Below are positions 5,768-11,911 of a DNA stretch of 11,911 bases, in pieces. The translations under genes and the position numbers were made by a program. The stretch spans positions 1 through 11,911 of the forward strand of contig JAAZOE010000307.1 of NCBI GenBank assembly GCA_012797915.1. Direction: 5' to 3'. The notes beneath the pieces were generated by a model. That model saw only the letters and a list, made by a program, of their open reading frames with translations. It was not told where the DNA came from and did not search any database. The stretch's first letter is position 1; each line of letters begins with the position of its first letter. Source of the stretch: Candidatus Zixiibacteriota bacterium. GTDB lineage: Bacteria; Zixibacteria; MSB-5A5; GN15; JAAZOE01.

Positions 5768-7783
5768 ATGAGACGCTTCGCTTTTTACTTCATCGGTTGT
5801 ATTCTCACAACCGCCTCTCTCTTCGCAGGGAGCCAGACTCCGTATAAACACTCTTTCGGGGGCAACGGGTACACCAGCGAGATGCGGTACACCTATCCCT
5901 GGCTGGTGCGGCATTTCGACGCCGCCATGGCGGGGAGCAACGATTTCCTCAAGGCGCTGTTGGATACCGCCCGGGTCTACGGCGAGAACTTCGACACCGG
6001 ACCGTACGCCTCCTCGCAGGAAATCAACCTGTATGAAAAAACCGGAGCGAGCGTATCGTACGCGACCCGGATGGCCGACACGCTGAAAAACTGGCTGTAT
6101 ATCTACGCCAAGCATTACCTGGACAGCATCGGGGTTTCGGTGGAATCGCTGGTGGTTCATATCGCCGATACCGCGGTGAGCATCACCCAGCAGGGGGACG
6201 GCACCCGCAGTTACAGCCTGACGGGACTGCCGATGCACAAGAAGCGGTTCACCTATCAGTACTGGAACAACACCTCCAGCGACTATTTCTACCCGGCCGG
6301 GTACGTCTGGCTGGCCAACGGCTATAATGAAGACGCCCGCAACGCCATTGCCTACGCCTACCGGCGGCGGTTGATCGAGGATTCGGCCAAGGTGGGGGCG
6401 GGGCCGATCCGGAGCCATTACACGGCCTATTTCATGGACAACCAGTACCGGGACATGGGTCGGCTGGGGTCGTATTACACGATCAACAGCACCTCGGGGG
6501 GCCGGACGACGCAGATGGACTGGGTGGAGCAGACGGCGATCCAGAACGATTCGCAGGTGTACTATTTCGATCATTCGACGCTGCGGATCGATTCGACGAT
6601 TCAGGCGGTGCTGGATTCGACCTGTGCGGCGCGGGGGTTGCGGCGGATCCGGGGATACGCCAACATCAACAAATTCAGCCCGGCGCATTTGTCGGCGGTG
6701 TTGCCGTACGTGGCCGGGGTGTCGCTGGAGAATCCGATCGATTACGCCAAGAGTCCGCAGAACTGGCGGTCGTGGTACGAGATGGCCGACACGATGGCGG
6801 CCCATCCGGAGGTCTCGGTCAACTGGGGCCTGGCGGGAGATATTCTCTGTTCGTCGAGTCCGTCGAGCTGGCTGTACGATTCGACCCGGATATACATGAT
6901 GCATTACGCCTTCTTCTTGACGGTCCAGGACACGAACGCGTACGTCGATATGATGCGATTCAATGACAGTTTGCGGTGGCGGGACATATACGAGGTGGAT
7001 TTTGGTCGTCCGGACGGTCCGGCGTACGAAGTGAGCCATACGGGTACGAGCGACTGGGGCGCCACCCCGTACATTTACGTGATGCGGCGGGATTACAACG
7101 GCGGGTCGGCGGCGGTGCTGGTGCGGACGGCGCACGACGGAGCCGATTTCACCCGTGATAGTGTGGCGGTCAACCTACACGGCTTGTTCCGGGAAATGCT
7201 GGCCAACGGCCAGACCGGGGCGCGGGTCGATTCGATCGTGTACCTGAAACCATACATGGGCAAGATCATGGTGGCCGCGGCCAACCGGGGGCCGCAGGTG
7301 ACCTTTACGTCTCCGGTCAATCGGTTTCCGATCTATGGACAGACCGATACCATCGCCTATACGGCCACGGCCGATTCCGGACTGACCCGCTTGCGCATTC
7401 AACTGCGGCGCCCTTCCGGCGTCATCCAAACGCTGGTGGACGCCGCCTTCAATCCGCCGGTGAAAACCTATACCGGCCGGCAGATCGTCACCTGGACAAG
7501 TGCCGATTGCGGGCTTGATTCGATCAGCGTTTACGCTCGCGACAATACCGGGGCGATCTCCGACCTGCCGGCGGCGTTGACACTGGCGGTCAGCTTCCGG
7601 CGATTTAGCATCTCGGCCGGCATTGAAATCATCAATTATGTTTTCCGAGGCGGTCCGGTGCCCGATGATTATCCCGGGGGAGACGCCAACTGTGACGGGT
7701 CCGTGAATATCCAGGATGCCATCCATATCGTCACCTACCTGTTCCGCGGCGGACCGCCCCCCTGCTGCGACGGTATCGGGTGA
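5768..7783 (+). CDS. Secreted hydrolase-like protein with dockerin-like tail; possible TIM-barrel glycoside hydrolase
   Basis: A 671-residue exported protein that I cannot assign firmly. Residues 1-20 are a signal peptide (hydrophobic core FYFIGCILTTASLF, likely cleavage at SLFA-G). The central part (about 35-405) has alternating strand and helix segments and landmarks seen in TIM-barrel putative glycoside hydrolases: YFMDNQY with D224, GYANIN at 296-301 and VNWGLAGD near 351-357. Residues about 408-505 read like the C-terminal beta domain of such enzymes: VDFGRPDG, then YIYVMRRDYNGGSAAVLV, then VDSIVYLKPYMGKIMV. This pattern recalls the hypothetical glycosyl-hydrolase-like (GHL) families, but that is inference. 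An Ig-like domain (about 508-608) and a dockerin-like tail (about 609-671) follow. Only the second calcium loop of the tail is intact (D639, N641, D643). The first begins abruptly at SISAGIEIINYVFRGG. The middle of the gene uses G-ending codons more than its ends do. Export and tail are confident; catalytic function is not. Confidence 0.75.
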   Translation: MRRFAFYFIGCILTTASLFAGSQTPYKHSFGGNGYTSEMRYTYPWLVRHFDAAMAGSNDFLKALLDTARVYGENFDTGPYASSQEINLYEKTGASVSYATRMADTLKNWLYIYAKHYLDSIGVSVESLVVHIADTAVSITQQGDGTRSYSLTGLPMHKKRFTYQYWNNTSSDYFYPAGYVWLANGYNEDARNAIAYAYRRRLIEDSAKVGAGPIRSHYTAYFMDNQYRDMGRLGSYYTINSTSGGRTTQMDWVEQTAIQNDSQVYYFDHSTLRIDSTIQAVLDSTCAARGLRRIRGYANINKFSPAHLSAVLPYVAGVSLENPIDYAKSPQNWRSWYEMADTMAAHPEVSVNWGLAGDILCSSSPSSWLYDSTRIYMMHYAFFLTVQDTNAYVDMMRFNDSLRWRDIYEVDFGRPDGPAYEVSHTGTSDWGATPYIYVMRRDYNGGSAAVLVRTAHDGADFTRDSVAVNLHGLFREMLANGQTGARVDSIVYLKPYMGKIMVAAANRGPQVTFTSPVNRFPIYGQTDTIAYTATADSGLTRLRIQLRRPSGVIQTLVDAAFNPPVKTYTGRQIVTWTSADCGLDSISVYARDNTGAISDLPAALTLAVSFRRFSISAGIEIINYVFRGGPVPDDYPGGDANCDGSVNIQDAIHIVTYLFRGGPPPCCDGIG

Positions 7784-7814
7784 TGAGAGCACAATGATTC
7801 CTGAGGCACTCATG

Positions 7815-7848
7815 ACGCGGGGCGCCTGATGGCGCCCCGCGTTTTCTC
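7815..7848 (+). terminator. Strong intrinsic terminator after the hydrolase-like gene
   Basis: ACGCGGGGCGCC (7815-7826) pairs perfectly over 12 bp with GGCGCCCCGCGT (7831-7842) around the loop TGAT, and TTTCTCT follows. It lies 31 bases after the stop codon at 7783 and insulates the adenosyltransferase gene. Confidence 0.85.
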
Positions 7849-7877
7849 TGGCCGCCGGATCGAGTCGTCAATACCGC

Positions 7878-7906
7878 TTGTCCGCGGGCGCCGGACATCG
7901 TATACT
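7878..7906 (+). promoter_or_regulatory. Promoter of the cobalamin adenosyltransferase gene
   Basis: TTGTCC (7878-7883) and TATACT (7901-7906) are spaced by exactly 17 bases, matching four and five of six consensus positions. Transcription near 7913 gives a leader of about 28 bases before ATG 7941 and excludes the in-frame GTG at 7878 as a start. I see no cobalamin riboswitch in this short leader. Confidence 0.55.
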
Positions 7907-7940
7907 GGACGCATCGAGAAACGGATTAGGCGAGGGAGCA

Positions 7941-8513
7941 ATGGTCAAGATTTATACCAAAACCGGCGACGATGGCAGCACCGGGTTATGGGGCGGCGAT
8001 CGCGTGCCCAAGGATGCGGCCCGGATTCATGCCTATGGCACCGTCGACGAATGCAACGCCGTTATTGGCGTGGTCAGGACAATGCTGGCATCCAATCATG
8101 AATTGGATTCGATGTTGGAAACGGTCCAAAACCGGTTGTTTGCGGTCGGCGCGGATCTGGCCACCCCTGGAGAGAAGCCGCCGGCCATTCCCCGAGTCCA
8201 TCCTGATGACAGCACGGTCATCGAACAATGGATCGACCGGCTGGAGGAACAGCTGCCTCCGCTCAAGCAGTTCATTCTTCCCGGGGGAAATCCCGCCTCC
8301 GCCTGGCTGCATCTGGCCCGGACGGTTTGCCGCCGGGCGGAACGCTGGACGGTATCGCTGATCGCCGCCGACGCCGTGCATAAACCGGCGGCGGTATACC
8401 TCAATCGATTGTCCGATTTTCTCTTTGTGGCCGCGCGGTATGCCAATCACACGGCCGGCATCTCCGACCGCCCGTGGGATAATCCCCGCCGGCCGCCGAA
8501 ACCAGACCTTTGA
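7941..8513 (+). CDS. pduO: Cob(I)alamin adenosyltransferase, PduO type
   Basis: A 190-residue cytoplasmic enzyme that transfers the adenosyl group of ATP to cob(I)alamin, giving adenosylcobalamin. The PduO/MMAB family marks are all present: the N-terminal ATP-binding TKTGDDGSTGL (residues 6-16), AYGTVDECNAVIG (31-43), the FILPGG turn (111-116), and the helix reading LHLARTVCRRAER (123-135) with R127, R131, E134 and R135 at the ATP and subunit-interface positions of the family. Length fits the family's usual 180-200 residues. The ATG at 7941 was chosen because the protein starts MVKIYTKTGD as in homologues and GAGGGAG (7932-7938) precedes it. It has its own promoter and is preceded by a terminator, so it is transcribed alone. 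Its 3' end faces the minus-strand phosphatase gene across 107 bases. PduO-type enzymes serve either de novo synthesis or salvage; no other cobalamin synthesis gene is in view. Confidence 0.93.
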   Translation: MVKIYTKTGDDGSTGLWGGDRVPKDAARIHAYGTVDECNAVIGVVRTMLASNHELDSMLETVQNRLFAVGADLATPGEKPPAIPRVHPDDSTVIEQWIDRLEEQLPPLKQFILPGGNPASAWLHLARTVCRRAERWTVSLIAADAVHKPAAVYLNRLSDFLFVAARYANHTAGISDRPWDNPRRPPKPDL

Positions 8514-8562
8514 GTCGGCCGCGGCTGTTCTCGACTATATTCCGCTCCCGGCTGAAGCCTTT

Positions 8563-8591
8563 GCCGCCAAAGACATACCCTTTCCGGCGGC
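8563..8591. other. Possible stem-loop between convergent genes
   Basis: GCCGCCAAAG (8563-8572) can pair with CTTT (8580-8583) and GGCGGC (8586-8591), leaving a 2-base bulge and a 7-base loop, in the 107 bases between the convergent adenosyltransferase and phosphatase genes. Neither flank has a T-run, so it is at best a weak or factor-assisted terminator. Confidence 0.25.
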
Positions 8592-8620
8592 GGGGCGACT
8601 GCTCGGCGCCGGCGGCGAAT

Positions 8621-9088
8621 TCAGGGAACGATCTGCGGAATGACAATCCAATCCACCCGCCAGATCTGATCGATGTCCCGCTCCAGACCAACGATTCCGG
8701 CATTGTGAAACTGTACCACCGACACATTTGTATCGTGCGCCAGCAACAGCGAGGCCAACCGGGACAGGTGCGGCATATGGCCGACCAGCATGAGGTCGAC
8801 GGTCATGTCGCGGAGTTTTCGGGCCCAAATCTTTGGATCGCTGTTCGGCGCCAGATCATCGGCGGCCTGCACGCCGCGGGCAGTCTGGATATGTGGACTC
8901 AACAACTCGGCTGTCTGCCGGGCGCGCAGTTTGCCGCTGTGAAAAATCGCTTCCAGCGGCGGCAGCGGTCGCCGGTCGAGGAAGGCGGTCATCCGTCGCA
9001 GGGCCGCCATTCCCTCCCCGGTCAGAGACCGTTCCGTTTCCCCGTCCCTGACTTCCGCCTCGCCATGTTGCACCAAGTACAGATACAT
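8621..9088 (-). CDS. sixA: SixA-like phosphohistidine phosphatase (histidine phosphatase superfamily)
   Basis: A 155-residue cytoplasmic protein matching the length of SixA (about 160), which removes phosphate from histidine in signalling proteins such as histidine-phosphotransfer domains. The catalytic motif is LVQHGEA with H8. The usual RHG arginine is Gln, which I recall as common in SixA-like proteins. SGKLRARQTAELL (51-63, with R55 and R57) corresponds to the family's SPLLRARQTA, and the second catalytic His is H104 in LVGHMPHLSRL. Start taken at ATG 9088 because family members begin at this MYLYLV strand. An upstream in-frame ATG at 9127 overlaps the queG stop as ATGA and would add 13 residues. 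Translational coupling to queG is possible either way, since the gap is 35 bases or a 4-base overlap. No two-component genes are nearby, so the substrate cannot be named. A role in another pathway cannot be excluded. Confidence 0.85.
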   Translation of the reverse strand: MYLYLVQHGEAEVRDGETERSLTGEGMAALRRMTAFLDRRPLPPLEAIFHSGKLRARQTAELLSPHIQTARGVQAADDLAPNSDPKIWARKLRDMTVDLMLVGHMPHLSRLASLLLAHDTNVSVVQFHNAGIVGLERDIDQIWRVDWIVIPQIVP

Positions 9089-9123
9089 TGTTTTCCGATG
9101 CTCCCCCGGATTATGGGCCGTTG

Positions 9124-10065
9124 TCATCGATGACCATCGCCGGAACCGGCGGCGAACCGGATATTGCGCATCAACCGGTCGTACCCCGCCCGCTTGACAG
9201 CCGATCCTTTGAACAGCCGCGCAAAATCCTCCGGCGTCAGGTGGTGCCACTGCCGGTCCGAGAGCGAAAAAATATCCGGCGGCGTCCCGAAATCGGGATC
9301 CTGATGCGGCCGGGCGAACCGATTATGCGGGCAGACCTCCTGGCAGATATCGCAACCATAGATCCAGCCGCTGCCTTTCCCCGCCGCTTCCGGCGGCAGC
9401 GGTCCGCGATGTTCAATCGTCAGATACGACAAACATCGCCGGGCGTCGATCCGCCGCGGTTTGTAGATCGCTCCCGTCGGGCAAGCCTCCATACATTTTC
9501 GGCATCGGCCGCATTGATCGGGTATCGGACGGTCGGGGGACAAAACCAGGTCGGTGATGATTTCGCCCAGAAAGAAAAAACTCCCCTGACGGGGGGTTAT
9601 AACCACGCCGTTTTTGCCGTACCATCCCAACCCGGAGCGGACCGCCCAGGCTTTTTCCATAATCGGGGCGCTGTCGACCGCCAATAGGAAGGCGGCCTCC
9701 CCGGCGATTTCCCGGATTGACGCCGTCAGGCGATCCAGCTTTTTGCGCACGACCTTGTGATAGTCACGGCTGAGAGCGTATCTCGAGATCCGCAAGGGGG
9801 AACCCCACGCCGGCAGGTCGCCCGGGAAGTAATTGCAGAGGACGGAAATTACCGACCGCGCTCCGGGCAGCAATCGACGGGGATCGATCCGCCGATCGAA
9901 ATCCCGTGCCAGGTACTCCATTTGGCCGTGCCGGTTTTCACTCAGCCATTGTTCCAGCCGACGAGCTTCTTCGGTCAACGGTTCGTCGCGCGAGATGCCG
10001 CAGGCGGCAAAACCGATTCTTCGAGCGGCCTGCTTGATCTGTCGAGTCAGTTGCGACGGCGTCAT
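9124..10065 (-). CDS. queG: Epoxyqueuosine reductase
   Basis: A 313-residue cytoplasmic iron-sulfur, cobalamin-dependent enzyme. It performs the last step of queuosine synthesis, reducing epoxyqueuosine to queuosine at wobble position 34 of tRNAs for Tyr, His, Asn and Asp. Visible marks: LLPGARSVISVLCNYF (65-80), the catalytic aspartate D131 in AVDSAPIMEKAWA, GLGWYGKNG (145-153), a ferredoxin-like CGRCRKCMEACPTGAI with C185, C188, C191 and C195, C211, and CDICQEVCPHN with C238, C241 and C245. These supply ligands for two 4Fe-4S clusters. The C-terminal LFKGSAVKRAGYDRLMRNI stretch (about 286-304) is the usual family ending. The ATG at 10065 is the natural start, although no strong Shine-Dalgarno is seen. 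A TTGACT at 10131-10126 (minus) is a good -35 without a good -10. The SixA-like gene follows on the same strand. No other queuosine genes are in the window, which is common for queG. Confidence 0.95.
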   Translation of the reverse strand: MTPSQLTRQIKQAARRIGFAACGISRDEPLTEEARRLEQWLSENRHGQMEYLARDFDRRIDPRRLLPGARSVISVLCNYFPGDLPAWGSPLRISRYALSRDYHKVVRKKLDRLTASIREIAGEAAFLLAVDSAPIMEKAWAVRSGLGWYGKNGVVITPRQGSFFFLGEIITDLVLSPDRPIPDQCGRCRKCMEACPTGAIYKPRRIDARRCLSYLTIEHRGPLPPEAAGKGSGWIYGCDICQEVCPHNRFARPHQDPDFGTPPDIFSLSDRQWHHLTPEDFARLFKGSAVKRAGYDRLMRNIRFAAGSGDGHR

Positions 10066-10280
10066 GGTCCGGTCCGGAAAAACGTTGTTGGCTGTACCCG
10101 TTAATCAATCCGCCTGCGGATAAAAAGTCAAGCCGCTCCGGAAATGTGATGGACCGCCGGGATAAATGAACCAATATTAAACCGGTCCGGCCGTTATATG
10201 TTCAATGGGGCAGGTTCGGTCGGCGGAGTATCTTTTTCCGTATCGGTCGGGCCGAATGAACGTATCAACATGGAGATAAA

Positions 10281-10286
10281 AGGAGG
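10281..10286 (+). promoter_or_regulatory. Consensus ribosome binding site for the aldo/keto reductase
   Basis: A perfect AGGAGG at 10281-10286 lies 7 bases before ATG 10294. It fixes this start over the in-frame ATG at 10198, whose 32-residue extension has no family resemblance. Confidence 0.8.
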
Positions 10287-10293
10287 ACCTCCG

Positions 10294-11226
10294 ATGAAAT
10301 ACCGGCGGTTGGGTCGGTCGGGAATCAAGGTCTCGGAGATATCCCTGGGAGGATGGCTGACCTTTGGAGGGACAGTCGATCCCCGGACCACCGAGGCCAT
10401 TTTGGGCGCAGCTATCGATTCCGGCATCAACTTCATCGATCTGGCCGATATCTACTCCCACGGGGAATCGGAACGGGTCTGCGGGGAGGCGTTGAAATCG
10501 TTCACCCGCTCGGACCTGGTCATTTCCTCGAAATTGTTCTGGCCCATGAGCCAAAATGTCAACGACCGCGGCTTGTCGCGCAAACATATCATGGAATCGA
10601 TCGACAAGACGCTGACCCGACTGGGAACCGATTACCTGGACATCTACTTCTGTCATCGTTTCGATCCGGACACAGAAATCGAGGAAGTCGTCCGGGCGAT
10701 GGGCGATCTGGTGCATCAGGGGAAGATTCTTTATTGGGGGACCTCGGTGTGGGAGGCCGATCAAATCGCCGTCGCCGCCTCGCTGGCCGATCAATACCTC
10801 TGCTATCGGCCGCAGGTGGAACAGCCGCGATACAATATGATTGACCGGTCGATCGAACGGCAGATCCTGCCGGCCTGCGCCCGGCTGGGAATGGGGCTGA
10901 CCGTCTGGTCGCCGCTGGCCCAGGGGCTTTTAACCGGCAAGTACAATGATGGCGTGCCGACCGGAAGCCGGGGCAGTACCAGCGAATGGTTGCGGGGAGA
11001 TATGACCGAGGCCAATCTCGCCAAAGTCCGGCGACTGACCAAACTGGCCGGAGAACTGGGGCTGACCATGACCGAACTGGCCCTGGCCTGGGTACTGCGT
11101 CGGCCGGAAATTTCCTGCGCCATCACCGGCGCAACCCGGCCCGAACATGTCCGGGCCAATGTCGCCGCTTCGGATGTCGAACTGACCTCGGAAACCTTGG
11201 AGACGATCGAAATCATTCTGGGATAA
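10294..11226 (+). CDS. Aldo/keto reductase, Kv-beta/YghZ-like group
   Basis: A 310-residue cytoplasmic NADPH-dependent oxidoreductase with a TIM-barrel fold. It begins MKYRRLGRSGIKVSEISLGGW, the normal N-terminus of the group. The catalytic tetrad is complete: D49 in NFIDLADIY, Y54, K80 in VISSKLFW and H121 in DIYFCHRFDPDTE. The C-terminal half has YNMIDRSIERQILPACARLGMGLTVWSPLAQGLLTGKY, followed by TELALAWVLRRPEISCAITGATRPEH, the cofactor-binding end typical of potassium-channel beta-subunit-like and YghZ-like members. The carbonyl substrate cannot be told from sequence; this group often reduces small aldehydes such as methylglyoxal. The start is fixed by a perfect AGGAGG. The gene is divergent from queG with 228 bases between the starts, in which I found no convincing promoter. 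It is followed after 41 bases by the DinB-family gene, so the two are probably cotranscribed and share the terminator at 11801. Confidence 0.93.
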   Translation: MKYRRLGRSGIKVSEISLGGWLTFGGTVDPRTTEAILGAAIDSGINFIDLADIYSHGESERVCGEALKSFTRSDLVISSKLFWPMSQNVNDRGLSRKHIMESIDKTLTRLGTDYLDIYFCHRFDPDTEIEEVVRAMGDLVHQGKILYWGTSVWEADQIAVAASLADQYLCYRPQVEQPRYNMIDRSIERQILPACARLGMGLTVWSPLAQGLLTGKYNDGVPTGSRGSTSEWLRGDMTEANLAKVRRLTKLAGELGLTMTELALAWVLRRPEISCAITGATRPEHVRANVAASDVELTSETLETIEIILG

Positions 11227-11256
11227 AATCGCGAGAAACGGGAAACATCATACCCT

Positions 11257-11261
11257 GGAGG
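11257..11261 (+). promoter_or_regulatory. Ribosome binding site supporting a GTG start
   Basis: GGAGG at 11257-11261 is 6 bases before GTG 11268. No ATG lies nearby in frame, and the domain begins directly after this codon. Confidence 0.65.
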
Positions 11262-11267
11262 CAAGAC

Positions 11268-11768
11268 GTGTTCTTATCGGCAGAGCATTTCAGCAAGGTT
11301 TGGACATATGAATCGGAGGCCACGGCCCGATTGTTGGAAAAAATCACCGATGGTGCGTTGTCCCGTCCGCAGGACGAAAATCTTCGGACGGTCGGACGGG
11401 CCGCCTGGCATATCGTCACGACCCTGCCGGAGATGGCCGGGCGGGTTGGTATCCCGGTCGCCGGCGCCAAGCACACCGACCCGATCCCGCCCCATGCGGC
11501 CGCGATCGTGCAGGCCTATCGTACGGCGGCGGCCTCGGTTCTGGCCGCGGTGGAAAAATGGCCCGAGGCCGATTTCCACAAGGAAGACGACATGTATGGC
11601 CAGATGTGGAAACGGGGACAGTCGTTGTGGGCGCTGGTGGCGCATGAGATTCACCATCGCGGGCAGCTGACCGTCCTGATGCGGATGGCCGGATTGCCCA
11701 TCGTCGGGGTCTACGGCCCGGCCAAGGAAGAATGGAGCCAGTACGGAGGCAAACCGCCGGAGGTGTGA
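11268..11768 (+). CDS. DinB-family putative metal-dependent protein
   Basis: A 166-residue protein of the DinB/YfiT-like four-helix-bundle superfamily. Members hold a metal through three histidines; many are thiol transferases or have no known role. The likely ligands are H48 in GRAAWHIVTTL, and H126 and H130 in LVAHEIHHRGQLTVLMR, the family's HxxxH helix near the C-terminus. Length fits the usual 150-170 residues. The start is GTG 11268, chosen from GGAGG 6 bases upstream and from the helix beginning FLSAEHFSKVWTYE, which is where the domain starts; the longer open frame overlaps the reductase gene. It lies 41 bases after the aldo/keto reductase stop on the same strand, so an operon is likely. 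A shared role in detoxification of reactive compounds would be plausible but is inference. Confidence 0.85.
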   Translation: MFLSAEHFSKVWTYESEATARLLEKITDGALSRPQDENLRTVGRAAWHIVTTLPEMAGRVGIPVAGAKHTDPIPPHAAAIVQAYRTAAASVLAAVEKWPEADFHKEDDMYGQMWKRGQSLWALVAHEIHHRGQLTVLMRMAGLPIVGVYGPAKEEWSQYGGKPPEV

Positions 11769-11800
11769 TCCCTGCGGGCTATCAAAGATAAACCACATAC

Positions 11801-11829
11801 AAAAAACCCGGCTTGCGGCCGGGTTTTTT
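11801..11829. terminator. Bidirectional intrinsic terminator between convergent genes
   Basis: AAAAAACCCGGC (11801-11812) pairs perfectly over 12 bp with GCCGGGTTTTTT (11818-11829) around the loop TTGCG. The T-run on one strand and the A-run on the other let it work both for the DinB-family gene (plus) and for the dockerin-tailed gene arriving on the minus strand. Confidence 0.9.
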
Positions 11830-11848
11830 GCCTTACCGTTGTTAGCTT

Positions 11849-11911
11849 CTACAACGCACAGGGAGCCGGGCCGCCCCGGAAGACATAATTGACCAGATAG
11901 ACCGCATCCCC
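11849..11911 (-). CDS. C-terminal end of another dockerin-tailed protein, cut by window edge
   Basis: On the minus strand, 20 codons from the right edge to a TAG stop at 11851-11849 read GDAVYLVNYVFRGGPAP followed by CAL. This is the same tail that ends the proteins at 580-3729 and 5768-7783. The bidirectional terminator lies 19 bases beyond the stop, as expected for a real gene end. What the rest of the protein does is not visible; by analogy it is probably a secreted multidomain protein. Confidence 0.85.
   Translation of the reverse strand, partial: GDAVYLVNYVFRGGPAPCAL

Noticed and set aside
5474..7135. Long minus-strand open frame of 553 codons opposite the hydrolase-like gene
   Set aside because: It is rich in Arg, His, Pro and Val without domain-like motifs, lies antisense to a gene with signal peptide and conserved tail, and reflects the GC-rich codon pattern of the plus strand.
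1..11911. CRISPR arrays, toxin-antitoxin pairs, restriction or other defence systems, prophage genes, tRNA or rRNA genes
   Set aside because: No regularly spaced repeats, no small paired genes with such motifs, no nuclease or methylase motifs and no tRNA-like or rRNA-like sequence were recognised on either strand.

Overview
This is a GC-rich bacterial chromosomal window with compact genes, recognisable Shine-Dalgarno sites and well-formed intrinsic terminators. Two complete secreted proteins, and a third cut by the right edge, end in a dockerin-like tail of the form GDAxxIVxYxFRGGPAP. From general knowledge, tails of this type are frequent in secreted proteins of candidate phylum Zixibacteria and neighbouring FCB-group lineages. 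Placing the organism there is an inference from the tail alone; no rRNA or other phylogenetic marker is present.

Layout. The left edge (1-386, minus) is the N-terminal part of a DDE transposase with an InsH-type N-terminal domain, so an insertion sequence runs off the left side. After a short junction with a sigma70-like promoter comes a large secreted M28-family zinc peptidase with FnIII, Ig-like and dockerin-like modules (580-3729), closed by an intrinsic terminator. Next are a membrane-anchored SGNH/GDSL hydrolase carrying a TPR-like insert (3921-5429), a 338-base intergenic region with a promoter candidate and several hairpins, and a secreted protein of uncertain function that resembles a TIM-barrel glycoside hydrolase with a dockerin-like tail (5768-7783). 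This also ends in a strong terminator.

The right half is housekeeping or accessory metabolism. It holds a PduO-type cobalamin adenosyltransferase (7941-8513, plus). Convergent to it is a minus-strand pair, queG (epoxyqueuosine reductase, 9124-10065) followed by a SixA-like phosphohistidine phosphatase (8621-9088). Divergent from queG is a probable two-gene plus-strand unit, an aldo/keto reductase (10294-11226) and a DinB-family protein (GTG start, 11268-11768). A bidirectional terminator (11801-11829) separates it from the C-terminus of another dockerin-tailed protein entering from the right edge on the minus strand.

How the genes work together. The left half looks like cell-surface or extracellular polymer handling (peptidase, esterase-like SGNH hydrolase, possible glycosidase), each gene apparently with its own promoter or terminator rather than one operon. 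The right half contains two cobalamin-related genes, the adenosyltransferase and the cobalamin-dependent QueG, but they are convergent and no functional link is shown. I see no CRISPR array, tRNA, rRNA, prophage or defence system. Most of the window is ordinary; the less explained parts are the dockerin-like tails, the hydrolase-like protein at 5768-7783 and its structured upstream region.
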